A DNA stretch of 64,000 nt from Cyathus striatus. Taxonomy: Eukaryota; Basidiomycota; Agaricomycetes; Agaricales; Nidulariaceae. The notes below the pieces were generated by a model that did not search any database, was not told where the DNA came from, and was given only the letters and a program-made list of their open reading frames with translations. The position numbers and the translations under genes are program-made. Of this stretch, positions 47,306 to 58,608 are shown piece by piece (the first letter of the stretch is position 1; every line of letters starts with the position of its first letter). The DNA lies in assembly GCA_025738555.1 (NCBI GenBank), contig JAOVFP010000008.1, positions 1,612,001-1,676,000 of the forward strand. The letters run 5' to 3'.

Positions 47306-48391
47306 TGAGATGCCTGACGGGCGTACACTACCTATAGCAGTCGATTTTAGCTTTTCTATTATGTATACAAGTACTCACCAAACAGTAACAAACATGGGTT
47401 AGATCATAGGATTGGAGTCGAGACCCGAGCTGCCAGTTATAGTACTACTAAAAAGTACACTCACCAAGGGTATTATTAACATAAAGCCTAAGGTAGTACT
47501 GCATACAGAGGTGGAGAGATAAAGACGGCGCGAAACTCAGCGACTAAATGGATAACAGCCAGAAACGCATCTAGCGACGCATGAAGGTCACATGACAAGA
47601 TGCGATCAATATTCAAGAGAAGCAAGCGATGACGAGGCGCCTTTCCAGGTGCCTTGGCGAGTCCTGAAGTCCCAAGTCAACCGATCAACTTCTCTCGGAG
47701 ATACCGGCAAAGCGAGACATAGCTAGATTAAGTGATGCACCCTGAACCCTGATCGACACCTGAGCTATTCTTAGTACATCTGCATATAGCCAATCCCGTA
47801 TCGACTGAAGGAACGTGCATGGCGCCATATTCCCCGTCGCACAACTCCCTATGACAGATGCTCGACCCCCTATCCAGCACGCTCCGTGAGCGTACGGCCT
47901 TCCCTTTGTAGTGACGTCGTTTACCATGCCTAGTACCCCGAATGTAACTATACAGTAGCTATACAGTACCTTCAGCCACCATATTTCCAGCAGTATATAT
48001 AGTAGACGAGTTTTGCCATGTACAGGAAGCTATCCCCCGTGCAGCTTCCGTTATAAAGTACTTTGACGTAGTGTAGTGAAATAAAGTGTATTTTCCGAGA
48101 TCATTGATTAGTAATTTGATTTGAGTCTAGTAAGAAGAAACCGCAAACTCATAGAGAATCACGTGTTTGCCTCGTACATAGCCAGAGACGTTATCTAACC
48201 ACTACTTAGTTATTCCTTAACCTTCCTACACATCCCCCTTCCACCCCCTTTTGCCTGGAAGCATCCTTAATACTGATCTTCTGCAAAATTCCCTCCAAAC
48301 TTGCCACCCCGTTACGTTGTTTTAGGAGTAAGTAGTTATTATTACATAATCTAGCTACTATCACCCTGTTGTAAACATCTCTAACCTCTTA
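47306..48391 (+). mobile_element. Solo LTR, second family, copy B (TSD ACCA)
   Basis: 1086 bp from TGAGATGCC to AACCTCTTA, flanked by ACCA (47302-47305, 48392-48395). The intact left arm of element E shows the undisrupted target with a single ACCA. Compared with copy A, many differences are CpG versus TpG/CpA. Confidence 0.8.
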
Positions 48392-48819
48392 ACCACTTAA
48401 TATTCTTCAAATGATCACTTTTGAGTGCCCCCATATTCAATAATATTATAGCCCAGTAATCAAGTATAATAACTAAATGAGTGCCAATGATCACCATTAC
48501 ATTACATTCCACTCAATATGCCTTATAAAAACAACACTCATTTTTTGCCCTGTTTTTGTGATTGCTAGCAATCATTTTTTCAGGGAAAACCATGATCAAA
48601 TTAGCTGACACCACTCTTTCCTTAAACAAATCTCCCATGCATTTTCTAGTAATATATTGATAATCATCTTTGAGGCCTTCACTACTAACCTTCAGCTTCA
48701 TCCTCTATGGCTTCATCTCCCAAACATCTTCTCAATGTAATATGACATCCTATGCTTCTCCAGCACCTCCACTGCCACACTCATCTCTGACATCACAGGC
48801 CCTCAGAATCCACAAAATG

Positions 48820-49165
48820 GTGACTACAATTTGAGCACATGGTATGAATGGCTACATGTCCCCTTGGTGGGTCAGACTAGAAGTGGTGTTGGGGTGTTTA
48901 GAAGGAAGCTGCATAGTTGATAAAGGGAAAACTTGTGTGTGGATTAGTAGAGGGTGAGGATGATAAGACATAGAATGAGGAGATAAAGTATCATTGTGCA
49001 GTTGGAGACAACTGAGGTGTGGGTGACTGGTGCATTGGATGGAGTTGGAGCTAGAGAGTGTGTAGCTACATATGGTGGCAGGCAGAATTGGGTGCTAGTC
49101 CCCAACCACACACCAATACTCTACCTTGCCTTACATAGTACCACCCCACACACTGCAGGCATTGG
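48820..49165 (-). repeat. R1-associated repeat, CpG-decayed copy
   Basis: The inverse matches about 17790-18130, including GTGTTTAGAAGGAAGCTGC and CCAACACCCAATTC-like words. CpG in the 18 kb copy is TpG or CpA here. Confidence 0.65.
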
Positions 49166-49259
49166 CTTATATAATGTCAGAATAAAGAGTGAACATATGT
49201 AGAAAAAATGTCAAATGTGTTCAGTCTGTAATTTAAGAATTTATGAGGAATTTATTGAG

Positions 49260-49545
49260 GTCTTTACACTCCCCCCTAAATTCCTTCCAGAGTCCAGACA
49301 GAATCTGCGGACTCCCCAGAAAGTCCATGGAATTTCCACGAAATTTCTGGCCATTCCATGGACTCCATCTGGACTCCAAGTGGACTTGTTTTGGCAGAGA
49401 CACCAGCCAAATTTTAGTTTTCCAGTCCAGGTGCTTTCCAGATGAATTCCATATGGAATCTGGATTATTGGCCAAATTCTGCCTTTCAGCTGGAATTCCG
49501 AAGGAAATACTGGACTCCACCTGGAATCCATATGGATTCCAGGTA
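49260..49545. repeat. Palindromic word cluster (CCATATGGA, TGGACTCCA)
   Basis: Tightly packed imperfect palindromes such as TCCATATGGAATCTGGA and CCATGGACTCCATCTGGA. Same style as the outer parts of satellite 2. Open in several frames, so the four long frames here are shadows. Confidence 0.55.
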
Positions 49546-49799
49546 GCTTGTATTAATTAGTAGCCTACTACCTATTCTACTTACTTATATCATAAATAAA
49601 TTAGTAGAGCATGGCATAGTTGCATAGTTTGAACCAATATTGTTGTGATGATTACATAATACCCATTTACATGATAGTGGATAGTGTGCATAACTATTAC
49701 ACTATAGCTAGGAGTGGTGTCAGCCAATTTTTTCATATAAACTCAAGGCTATATGATCGTGTGTTCTTATAAGCACTGGGTCCAATGATCACCTCTAAA

Positions 49800-50360
49800 T
49801 TATATAGTATTCTATACTATTAGTAATTGTAATAGTGATCATAAATGATCATTTAGGGATATAGGTGGCATATTGGGGTACTTACTAGTACTAATAGATT
49901 TCTATGGACTATTACTTGTTCTAATGGATTTATAAATAATCATAAGTGATCATTGAGTGATGCAGGTGGTGTAATGGGTTATTAGTGGTACTAATGGATT
50001 TGTAAGTGATCATATGTGATCATTGAGTGATAGAAGTGGTGTATTGGACTAGTACTGGTACTAATGGGTTTGTTAGTGATCATAAGTGATCATTAGTTGA
50101 TATAGGTGGGATATTGAGCTAGTACTAGTACTAATGGATTTGTAAGTGATCATAAGTGATCATTAGGTGATACAAGTGGCATATTGGGGTATTAATGGTA
50201 CTAATGGATTTGTAAGTGATCATTAGTGATCAATTAGTAATATAGGTGGCATACTAGGTTATTATTGGTATTAATGGATCTTAAATGATCATAAGTGCTC
50301 ATTAAGTGATACAAAGGCATATTAGACCACTATATTAGTACTAATGGATTTGTAAATGAT
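49800..50360 (+). repeat. 65-75 bp tandem units, left arm of D
   Basis: Each unit carries TGATCATAAGTGATCATT, a GGTGG(C/T)(A/G)TATTGGG-like stretch and ACTAATGGATTTGTAA. The mirrored set is 60860-61400. Confidence 0.75.
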
Positions 50361-50672
50361 CACATGTATCACATATGTCACATTTTGCGCGCTGTCACAG
50401 TTTGTCACATTTGTCACAAAATTCATGTTTGTCACATATGTCACACATGTCACATTTCGCATGCATATTACATATTGTCACATTTGTCATGTATTTCACA
50501 CATGTCACACATGTCATATTTCGCATGCATATCACATATTGTCACATATGTCACAGTCGTCACACACTATTACAGTCGTCACACACTGTCACATATGTCA
50601 CAGTTTGTTGCACATATCACAATCATCACATAGTGTCACAGTTGTCATGTACATCACATTTTACATGTATGT

Positions 50673-51334
50673 TGTCATATCCCGTACCGCCTACCTCCGG
50701 ACCTTATGCTCTTACTCCGCCTTTCCCATTGTTTACTCCAGACTTTGATTACGCTCTTAATATTACTTATTGATTACTGTACATAGATTACTCTTGTTTC
50801 CTTTCTTCTGTTCTACTGAGCTATCCCCTCAGTAATGTAGTATACATCTCATAGTGAGTCACTTATCATTCTTAAGTGCGCCACTATCTGTTTTACTTTA
50901 CACCGCCATACGCACTCACTTCTCCGACATGTTTTATTATGTTTAATTAGTTATAGTCTTCATTCTACGTACGCCTACCCTGACCGTACTTCTCCGCTGG
51001 CCTTGGCCAGCGGCCTTCACTTACTCCGAGTCTCTAGTATTTAAGTAGTACTCGATTTGTACTTAGACTTCAGTTTCGTATTGAACTACGTCCTCACCCT
51101 TTCGTCTGACTTGAGTTACACCTCTCGTCTCCCGTCTCTCGTCTTCTCCGAAGGGCTTGCCCTTACTCCGAAATCCAGGACCGGGAATCCCAGGGGCGCA
51201 GCACATAAGCTGAAGCCGAAGTCCTACCCCCTGAGTTGTCGTTCTCCGCCTTCGTCTAATACTCACACCTCGTTTCTCCACAGTCACTCTCTTGTACTCC
51301 ACCGCAAAGTCAGGCTAGGGGCACGGTCGTGACA
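50673..51334 (+). mobile_element. Chromovirus 5' LTR
   Basis: TGTCATATCCC...GGTCGTGACA, 662 bp. TATTTAAG near 51039 is a TATA candidate. It differs from the 3' LTR by a 14 bp indel and about 18 substitutions by eye, about 13 of them at CpG. Confidence 0.9.
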
Positions 51335-51388
51335 GTATACGAAACTACCACCTTGGATTCCTCTTCTCATAACGCCTTTCTTTCTCTC

Positions 51389-53197
51389 ATGGCTACCTGC
51401 ATGCAGACTCAGACTGCACATGCTAGGAGCCATGAACAGCAGCAAAACGATGTGCGCCGTAGCAATCATCTAGTTGCTCAGCAAGCCTGTGAATGTAACA
51501 CAGCTAACACGCCTCGTCGTGTTGACTCTGCTCCGCCTCTCTCTCGGTGGAATGCCCCACCCTCAGCTAGTGCTCTCGTCTCTGGAGGAATTACCTCCAC
51601 TCATCGTGCAGCTCGTGAACTTCAGCCGGTTCACAGCAATCAACTGCATGCACCACGCCCAATTCCATTGAGTGTTCCTTACGACCCCACCCTTACCCCC
51701 ACTGCGTCCATAGAACCAGTGGATACTCAACTACCTCCGGAAGGTGTAGCTGCATGCCAGCAGCAAACACCCACAGCCCATTCACCACCCGCCCAACAGC
51801 CTGTAGCTTCAGGCAGTGGAGGACTTCCTCCACTACCACCTTCCTCCGCTGGCAATTCTGCCGGAGTTGGAAATGGCGCACCTCCAGACGATGCTGGAGA
51901 TGATGGTGATGACTCCGGAGATGATGGTAACGGTTCTGGAGATGATGATCAAGGAGACAACGATCAAGGGGACAATGATGAGCAGGCAGGTGCCGGTGGC
52001 AATGGTCCTGGCGGACCAAATGGCCCTGGAGGTCCTCCCTCTAATCCCCCCTCCAACTCTCCCTCGGAACCTCCTTCAAGGCCTCCCTCCAGGGGCCCCT
52101 ACCGTGATCCTCGTCACCCAACTGCAAGACCCCACTACAATTTCACCCGGGATGAAATCCTGGAAATGGTGGCCTCTGTGGCGGGTTATTTTGCCCCGCC
52201 ACCACCACCTCCACCACCTCCTCCTCCCATTCGGGAGAAGAAGGTTAACCAGCCGGACAACTTCGACGGCTCCAACACGCTTAAGCTGGAGCCTTTCATT
52301 ACGCAAGTCTGCTTGGTGTTCTGGAACAACCCCCAGTTGTACCCAGACGATGCCTCTAAAGTCAACTACGCGTTGACTTTCCTCTGTGGCTCTGCCAGCA
52401 ATTTGTTTGCCACTCATCTCGATGATGATGCATACGAGCCGTGGATGGATTCATGGGGCTACTTTATTCAGCTCCTCTGTACTCATTTCGGCCATACCAA
52501 CCCTGTTGGTGAGGCTGAAATTCGCATTTTCTCCCTCCACATGGAGGATAATCAGCGGCTCATGACTTATGAAATAAAGTTCAACGAATATGCCGCACTC
52601 TTGCCTTGGGACGATGCTGCCCTCAACTTGGCATATTACCGTGGCCTTTGTCCTCGTTTAAAGGACGCTCTCTCTCATCGAGAGCAAGGCCGGCCTACAA
52701 CCCTTGCCGGGACTAAGAAGGTAGCCCAGGGCTACGATCAGAGGCATTGGGAGCGCAACACTGAGCGTAACATTGAGGAGAAGCGCAGCAAGTCTGCTGC
52801 CAAGTCTTCAGAGAAGCCCAAGGGCAATCAGAATTCGAAGTCAACTTCGAATTCTTCCTCCTCCTCCAAGACTCCAACCTCCTCTACCTCCTCCTCTGCC
52901 TCTTCTACCTCCACTTCGTCCTCGGGGAAACCCAAGAACAAGCAAAAGCAGAACCAGTCCAAGGCGCCAGACTTGACTGGGAAGCTTGGTTCTGACGGGA
53001 AACTCACCCCGGAGGAACGTAAACGTCGCCTGGACCAGAAGCTTTGCCTATTCTGTGGCAACACTGGTCATCAGGCCAAGGACTGTCGAAAGGCAGCCTC
53101 TGCCGCCAAAGCCCGTGCGGCCACTGCCACCTCTACCGAGGCAACTCCCTCGGTGAACTCGGCTGAGAGTTCGAAAAATAGAGAGCAGCCCCAGTGA
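51389..53197 (+). CDS. Gag polyprotein of the chromovirus
   Basis: 602 aa from the first ATG after the LTR (MATCMQTQTAHARS). An upstream GTG extension would start inside the LTR and is unlikely. The N-terminus is low-complexity, with Gly/Asp-rich and Pro-rich tracts. A retrotransposon gag domain follows (FDGSNTLKLEPFITQV, YALTFLCGSASNLFATHL, ALLPWDDAALNLAYYRGL). Then come a Lys/Ser-rich stretch and a CCHC zinc knuckle CLFCGNTGHQAKDC (about residue 553) for RNA binding. It packages element RNA in virus-like particles. Its last 41 nt overlap the pol frame, which lies +1. The frame is intact. Confidence 0.9.
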   Translation: MATCMQTQTAHARSHEQQQNDVRRSNHLVAQQACECNTANTPRRVDSAPPLSRWNAPPSASALVSGGITSTHRAARELQPVHSNQLHAPRPIPLSVPYDPTLTPTASIEPVDTQLPPEGVAACQQQTPTAHSPPAQQPVASGSGGLPPLPPSSAGNSAGVGNGAPPDDAGDDGDDSGDDGNGSGDDDQGDNDQGDNDEQAGAGGNGPGGPNGPGGPPSNPPSNSPSEPPSRPPSRGPYRDPRHPTARPHYNFTRDEILEMVASVAGYFAPPPPPPPPPPPIREKKVNQPDNFDGSNTLKLEPFITQVCLVFWNNPQLYPDDASKVNYALTFLCGSASNLFATHLDDDAYEPWMDSWGYFIQLLCTHFGHTNPVGEAEIRIFSLHMEDNQRLMTYEIKFNEYAALLPWDDAALNLAYYRGLCPRLKDALSHREQGRPTTLAGTKKVAQGYDQRHWERNTERNIEEKRSKSAAKSSEKPKGNQNSKSTSNSSSSSKTPTSSTSSSASSTSTSSSGKPKNKQKQNQSKAPDLTGKLGSDGKLTPEERKRRLDQKLCLFCGNTGHQAKDCRKAASAAKARAATATSTEATPSVNSAESSKNREQPQ

Positions 53198-54917
53198 CTC
53201 CACACAGGCTGAGGGCCGCGTTAATCTCTCCTGTGCACCTAAGGAGATAAGACTAAACGCATCCGCTCTTTTTGACCCCCAAGCTGTACATATTCCTTTG
53301 ACTTCGTTTTCTCCAGCTGCGCCGGATATGCCTCTTTCCTTCCTTTCGCTCATTGATTCTGGTTCAACCCATTGTTTTGCTGACTCATCATTTGTGAGGG
53401 AGCACAACCTCCTCACAACTCCAGTCCCTCCCATTGCACTGAAACTTTTTGACGGTACCTCTAACTCCATACTTACAGAGAGTATTTTATTATCTGTAAT
53501 GTTTCCTACTGGTGAATGCATGGATATTTCATTCTATGTAACTCTGCTCGATTCTTCCTGCTCCGTGGTATTAGGATTTAACTGGCTCTCCCAACACAAT
53601 CCATTGATTGACTGGACTGAGAGACGTATACTTGGCTTCCAAACCCCGGTCCTAGGAGAATCTTCTCCGTCTTTGTCGACACCTGCACTGAAGGCATCTG
53701 CCTCCTTGCAAACCCCTCCATCACCAGCTTCGTCTTCTGTTCCTCCGTCAGACAATAGTCCACCTCCTAGTATCTCGCTCATTAACACTGCAGCTTTTCT
53801 CCAGGCTAGTAAGCTCGCAGGCTCGCAGATGTTTAGGATACAAGTCGGTGCCGTAGTTTCAGCTTCTGCCGCTGCCATGGCTGCAGAAGCCGTGGACCTT
53901 TCTAGTATTCCTCTGGAATACCACGAGTTCGCTGATGTCTTCAGCAAAACACGAGCAGACACTCTTGCTCCGCATCGCCCTTACGATCTCCGGATCAACT
54001 TGGAGGAAGGTACGTCTCCTCCAGTCGGTACTGTATATTCACTCTCGCAGTCCGAGTTGGCCTCTCTACGAGAGTTCATTGACGAACATCTCTGGATTGG
54101 CTTCATCCATCCTTCTCGTTCTCCACATGGAGCACCAGTGCTCTTTGTCCGGAAGAAAGATGGATCCCTTCGACTTTGTGTTGATTTCCGTGGGCTTAAT
54201 GCAATCTCCAAAAAGGATCAATATCCCCTTTCCCTTATTTCCGATCTCCTTGACTCTCCTCGCAAGGCTAGAATCTACACCAAGATCGATCTCCGCCACG
54301 CTTACCACTTAGTCCGCATCGCTGATGGAGATGAGTGGAAGACCACTTTTCGTACTCGCTATGGCTCGTTTGAATGGCTAGTTATGCCGTTTGGACTCAC
54401 CAATGCACCTGTGGCTTTCCAACATTTCATGAACAACATCTTCAAGGACATGCTCGATGTGTGTGTTACAGTCTACCTCAATGATATACTAATCTACTCC
54501 GATAGTCTCGAGGAGCACAAACAGCACGTTAAAGAAGTCCTCAAGCGTTTACGCCAACATGGGCTCTATGCCCGGGCGGACAAGTGTGAATTCCACACTG
54601 AATCTGTTGAGTACTTAGGTTACATCCTTTCTCCGGGCGGCCTCACTATGTCCCAGGATAAAGTCCAAACCATTAGGGATTGGCCCGAACCTAAGAAGGT
54701 TAAAGACGTTCAGTCTTTCCTTGAGTTCGCCAACTTCTACAGGCGCTTTATCCAGCACTACTCCGACGTTGTAGTGCCTCTCACTTGTCTTACCCGCAAG
54801 GGCTTGAAGTGGGACTTTTCTCCGGCTTGCCGTTCGGCATTCGAGAAACTTAAGGACGCCTTCACTACAGAATCTGGTTATTCGTTTCCGCCCAGGGAAA
54901 CTTGGTGTGAAACCTGA
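53157..54917 (+). pseudogene. Pol N-terminal part: protease and reverse transcriptase, truncated
   Basis: The frame is open from 53157, overlaps gag in the +1 phase and has no ATG of its own near the start, so expression by frameshift is plausible. The aspartic protease motif LIDSGST is at 53352-53372. RT motifs follow: VRKKDGSLRLCVDFRGLN, KIDLRHAYH, FEWLVMPFGLTNAP, VYLNDILIYSD and LGYILSPGG. The catalytic YLDD reads YLND (Asn codon 54480-54482). After AFTTES (about 54875) the RT connection and RNase H are missing and the frame shifts, ending at 54917. The deletion is roughly 110-130 codons judged from the family. The RT should be inactive. Confidence 0.9.
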
Positions 54918-56559
54918 CGCTTTAACTAGACGATGGGACGTCTACCCTAAAGGGGGGAATAACGACTATGCCAAAGCCAATCCGCACAATTTTCGCCCTG
55001 TTTTTACCCAAGAACAGCTCATTGCCTCTATCCGTGCCACCACACTCCTTCATCCTGTTCTCCGTGCCAGCATCATTATGGATGTTGAGCAACTCCACCG
55101 CGACATCCTCACTGCCCAACCCCTAGACACTGTCACATCTATCCACCTTCGCAATCCCACTAATCGTTGGTCTGTCGGTTCAGATGGCTTACTCCGCCTC
55201 GACAACCGGATTTATGTTCCAGATGATGATTCTCTCCACCTTCGCATTGTCCAGTACAAACATGATCATTTACTCGCCGGACATCCTGGTCAAAACAAGA
55301 CCTTGGATAATATTCGACGGGAATATACTTGGCCTGGACTCCATACTTATGTCAAGGACTATTGTAAGTCTTGCACCATCTGCTTATGGTCTAAACCACA
55401 GCATCACCGTCCCTACGGTACCTTGAAGCAACTCCCTATTCCGGAGCGCCCATGGAACTCTATATCTATGGACTTCATTGAAACGCTTCCCATCTCTGGA
55501 TTTGATAAGTACAATTCAATCCTAGTTATTGTTGATCGCCTTAGCAAGCAAGCTATCTTCATCCCTTGTCATAACACCATTACCTCCGCCCAGCTCGCTA
55601 AGCTCTTTGTCATGCACGTATTCTCTAAGCATGGTGTTCCCAGCCACATTACCTCCAATCGTGGTTCGGAGTTCGTCTCCCACTTCTTCCGGTCTCTTGG
55701 TAAGGTTCTCGACATCAACCTACACTTTACCTCCGGATATCATCCAGAAGGCGATGGACAAACTGAACATATTAACCAAGTCTTAGAGCAGTACCTTCGC
55801 ATCTACTGCAATTACCAGCAGGACAACTGGGCTGATCTCCTTCCCATCGCTGAGTTCGCGTATAACAATACACCGAGCTCGACCACTAATACGACACCTT
55901 TCTTCGCCAATAAGGGTTATCATCCACAGATTTCAGTCTATCCCGAACGTGACGTTACCTCCGTTCATGCTAGGGATTATGCCATGGACCTCCAGGAACT
56001 TCATGAAAACCTCAAGGCCGAAATAGCACTTGCTCAGAAGCGCTATCAGGTCGGAGCAGACAACCGTCGCTTGCCTGCCCCAGAGTTCAAAGTTGGAACC
56101 AAAGCATTCGTCCGTGCTAAGTTCTTTAACACCACTCGCCCTTCCAAGAAATTGGCTGAAAAGTATTACGGTCCTTTCGAGATCATTGCTGAAACTGGTA
56201 CCCACTCCCGCACCCTTAGACTCCCTTCCAATTTCCGAGCTGTACACCCTGTATTCCATGTCTCTATGCTCGAGCCCGCAGTTGAAAACACCATCCCTGG
56301 TCGAGAGATACCTCCGCCTCCCCCTGTGGAAATCGACGGAGATATCGAGTTCGAGATCAGTGAAATCTGCGACTCCAAGCTAGATCGCCGGTTCAAGAAA
56401 TGTCCTCTTCGTTACTTAGTCCGATGGACTGGTTATGAAGGAACCGACAAAGAACTCACTTGGTTGGCTGCCACAGAAGTAGAACATGCTACTGAGCTCA
56501 TAGAGGAATTTCACGCTCGTTATCCCGATAAGCCCAATCCTTCTACTCCTGTTACATAG
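54877..56559 (+). pseudogene. Pol C-terminal part: integrase and chromodomain
   Basis: It begins at the deletion joint with VIRFRPGKLG, normally the end of RNase H, and runs to a stop at 56559. The HHCC zinc domain (H...AGH, CKSCTIC), DDE core (SMDFIETLP; SNRGSEFV; GQTEHINQVLEQY) and a C-terminal chromodomain (LRYLVRWTGYEGTDKELTWL) are present. The chromodomain defines a chromovirus and would guide insertion to marked chromatin. The second catalytic Asp is Asn (55657-55659), and the usual Arg after GQTE is His (55768-55770); both fit CpG-to-CpA changes. Separated from RT by the frame shift, it has no start of its own. Confidence 0.9.
54949..54961 (+). promoter_or_regulatory. Internal copy of the polypurine tract (possible central PPT)
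   Basis: AAGGGGGGAATA here is identical to the 12 bases next to the 3' LTR. It lies at the start of integrase coding sequence. Central polypurine tracts in Ty1 and lentiviruses also sit in integrase. It may instead be chance within the codons for PKGGNN. Confidence 0.35.
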
Positions 56560-56885
56560 ACTTTCTCCACTTACATTTTTCGTTTCTCTGCTATAGTTTA
56601 TTGTATATCTGTATCCATCTTCTTGACCAAAGGTTGAAGATTGATGCTTCTCCGGACACCGCTTGCATGATGACCACTACATTTAATAAGCATAGCTGAT
56701 TCGTCACTTTGCATACTTAACGAGGTGGGCTGAGAGTGGAAGTATGGAGTTGTATTGGTTTTCTCCTAAGGTGTTTCTCTTTACTCCATTTTATCGTTTA
56801 CTCTTACTTTTTCGTTCTCCTCGCATCAAAAAATCATTAAAGTCCACACAAAACAAGTATTTACATTTTTTCCGCCTACTGTACA

Positions 56886-58522
56886 CTACTCTTCGTCTTC
56901 GTCTTCTTCCTCTTCATTACTCCCAGACTCATTAGTCTCCACCGGAGTACCCTCCTCTGCCGCCTGCGTGGTCATCAACCTATTCAACGATCCCATCAAC
57001 TCCGTGTGCATGTTGACGTTCCTCCCCAATGCCTCCATGAGCATGGCCGATGAGGGGCTCCCGGAGTTGAGCTGCATCGCCAACTTGTCGCGCTCATTCT
57101 CCGCCAGATAAAGCTGATCCCTCAGGATCTTGCACTCGGCGTCGAACATCTTCCCCTTGGTCCACAATTCATCCGCCCGTTTCTCCGCAACCTCTAACTC
57201 CGACCTCGCCACCGCCAGTTGCATCTGCAACTCCTCCACCAATTTCTCCTGCCCCACACCACCGGTCTTCATCTTCTCCAGACCAATTCTCCGCTCCTCT
57301 GTGTTCCCCGGGACTACAGTCCCCCACACTATTCCCTCATTGGCACATCTTCCCTTCTTTGTCCGACATGCCTCGCACGCCTTGTGGTTCATCTTCTTTC
57401 CCCTAGGAGCAAGTCAGAACAACTCCGGAATAAGAAACAAACAACTTACTCGAGATCCAACAAGCACTCCCTGCTGAACTTACTGCATTCGCTGCAGGGT
57501 ACCTTGGGCAAGACGTACACCTCCTTCTCCTTTTTCTCCGCGGCCTTCTTGGTCTTCTCCACACCCTTACCCTTCTTCTCCGTCGATGTCCTCACCTCTT
57601 CCACCTCGACGTCGGACTTGTCGCCAGTTTGGCTCTCTGTGCCGGTACGACTCTTGCTTCTAGACTGGCTAGCCTTACTGCTAGCGTCGTCTTCCACCGC
57701 CTCGTCGTCGATCAGAGCCTTGCTCTTTATTTCCTTGCGTTGGGAAGTCCGGGTTGTAGTCTTCTTCTTAGGCGGTTTTGGCATTGCCTCTGTCGTGTCC
57801 TCCGGATTCATATGGGTGTGCTTCCTCTTGGAGCCACCCTCGTTCTCCGCCCGCTGGACGTTCTTCCCCACCTCTTCCTCCAGAGTTATGGTGTGGCCTT
57901 CGGCCTCCAACTGCTGAACGGTACGTTCGCGGTCAGCAATCTGCTCCGCGGTCATGTATGTACCTACCTGTGAAGTGGTCGTTACCCTCGACTCTACTAC
58001 AGGAGTTGAAACTCCTACCCTCATAGGCCCTACCTCTGCCAATGCTTGCTCTACCACTTTCTCCACCGGAGTTGAGTCGTCCACCGTCATCACCAAGCTG
58101 TCGGCCTCCCTGTGGTAATGTAAGGACCTTTCCAACCACTCTGGACTAAACGACATTATTCCCAACCTTGCTACCATCGTCTCGTACTCCGGGTGCAAGG
58201 CCGGTCTAACCTCCCTCTTTGTCGTTTCCTCTGCTGGGCGACCAGTTAGTCATGCCATTGTTTGGGCGACCCTCGCCTTTGTCTCTTCCTGCTTATGTTT
58301 CTTTTCTCGTACCACCTCCAATCGTCGGTCTCCCTCGTCCACTTCTATTGCATCTTCCTTCTCCGCCTCACCCTCTGTCCCTTCCTTCTCAGCTCCCTGC
58401 TTCTCCACCTTCTCGCTCCTCAACTCCTTCTCGAGAGCTTCTAACTCCGCTCGTTTGTGTAGGAGTAGCCTAAGCTTCTCCTCGTGCGTTGGGTCTTCGT
58501 TCGAGTGTACAGAGGAAGGCAT
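56886..58522 (-). CDS. Antisense spliced gene in the chromovirus: Zn2Cys6-spaced coiled-coil protein
   Basis: Exon 1 is 58522-57450 and exon 2 is 57402-56886; the 47 bp intron (GTAAGT...CTAG) joins phases 2 and 1 exactly. 529 residues are encoded, interrupted by one TGA at 58252-58250. N-terminal Glu/Lys coiled coil; middle with a basic PKPPKKK nuclear-signal-like stretch; then cysteines spaced C-x2-C-x6-C-x13-C-x2-C-x6-C, split by the intron (SECSKFSREC, ACEACRTKKGRC), close to the fungal Zn2Cys6 DNA-binding motif; then a Leu-rich coiled coil and an acidic tail EEEEDEDEE. A TATA box lies 79 bp upstream. The layout suggests a DNA-binding or transcription-related accessory factor of the element. 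The family is not one I can name, and the TGA may be a CGA lesion specific to this copy. Confidence 0.7.
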
Positions 58523-58600
58523 GTTTAAAGCAGTCACGTGCTAAGGAGTTATTGCAACGGGGTAAAAGATGGGTTTGATCTTCTCCACCACAGCTGACCT

Positions 58601-58608
58601 TTATATAT
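58601..58608 (-). promoter_or_regulatory. TATA box for the antisense gene
   Basis: ATATATAA on the minus strand, 79 bp upstream of the ATG at 58522 and outside the LTR, so the gene probably has its own promoter. Confidence 0.55.

Larger units (their letters stand above)
46205..48612. mobile_element. Foldback element E (TCAGCCAATTTG termini)
   Basis: The left arm starts TATCAGCCAATTTGATCATGG and the right arm is its inverse, ending at about 48610. Arms extend over 300 bp and contain a unit of about 115 bp (GAGTGCCAATGATCACC...AATAGCC.GGTAATCA) repeated two to four times. The middle (46540-46950) is TGTGACA satellite. Copy B of the solo LTR sits in the right arm. Without it the element is about 1.3 kb. 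It has no gene. Target duplication unresolved. Confidence 0.7.

Noticed and set aside
41360..48391. The two 1.09 kb repeats as LTRs of one 7 kb element
   Set aside because: Each has its own different 4 bp duplication, and the DNA between them is a patchwork of unrelated repeats.
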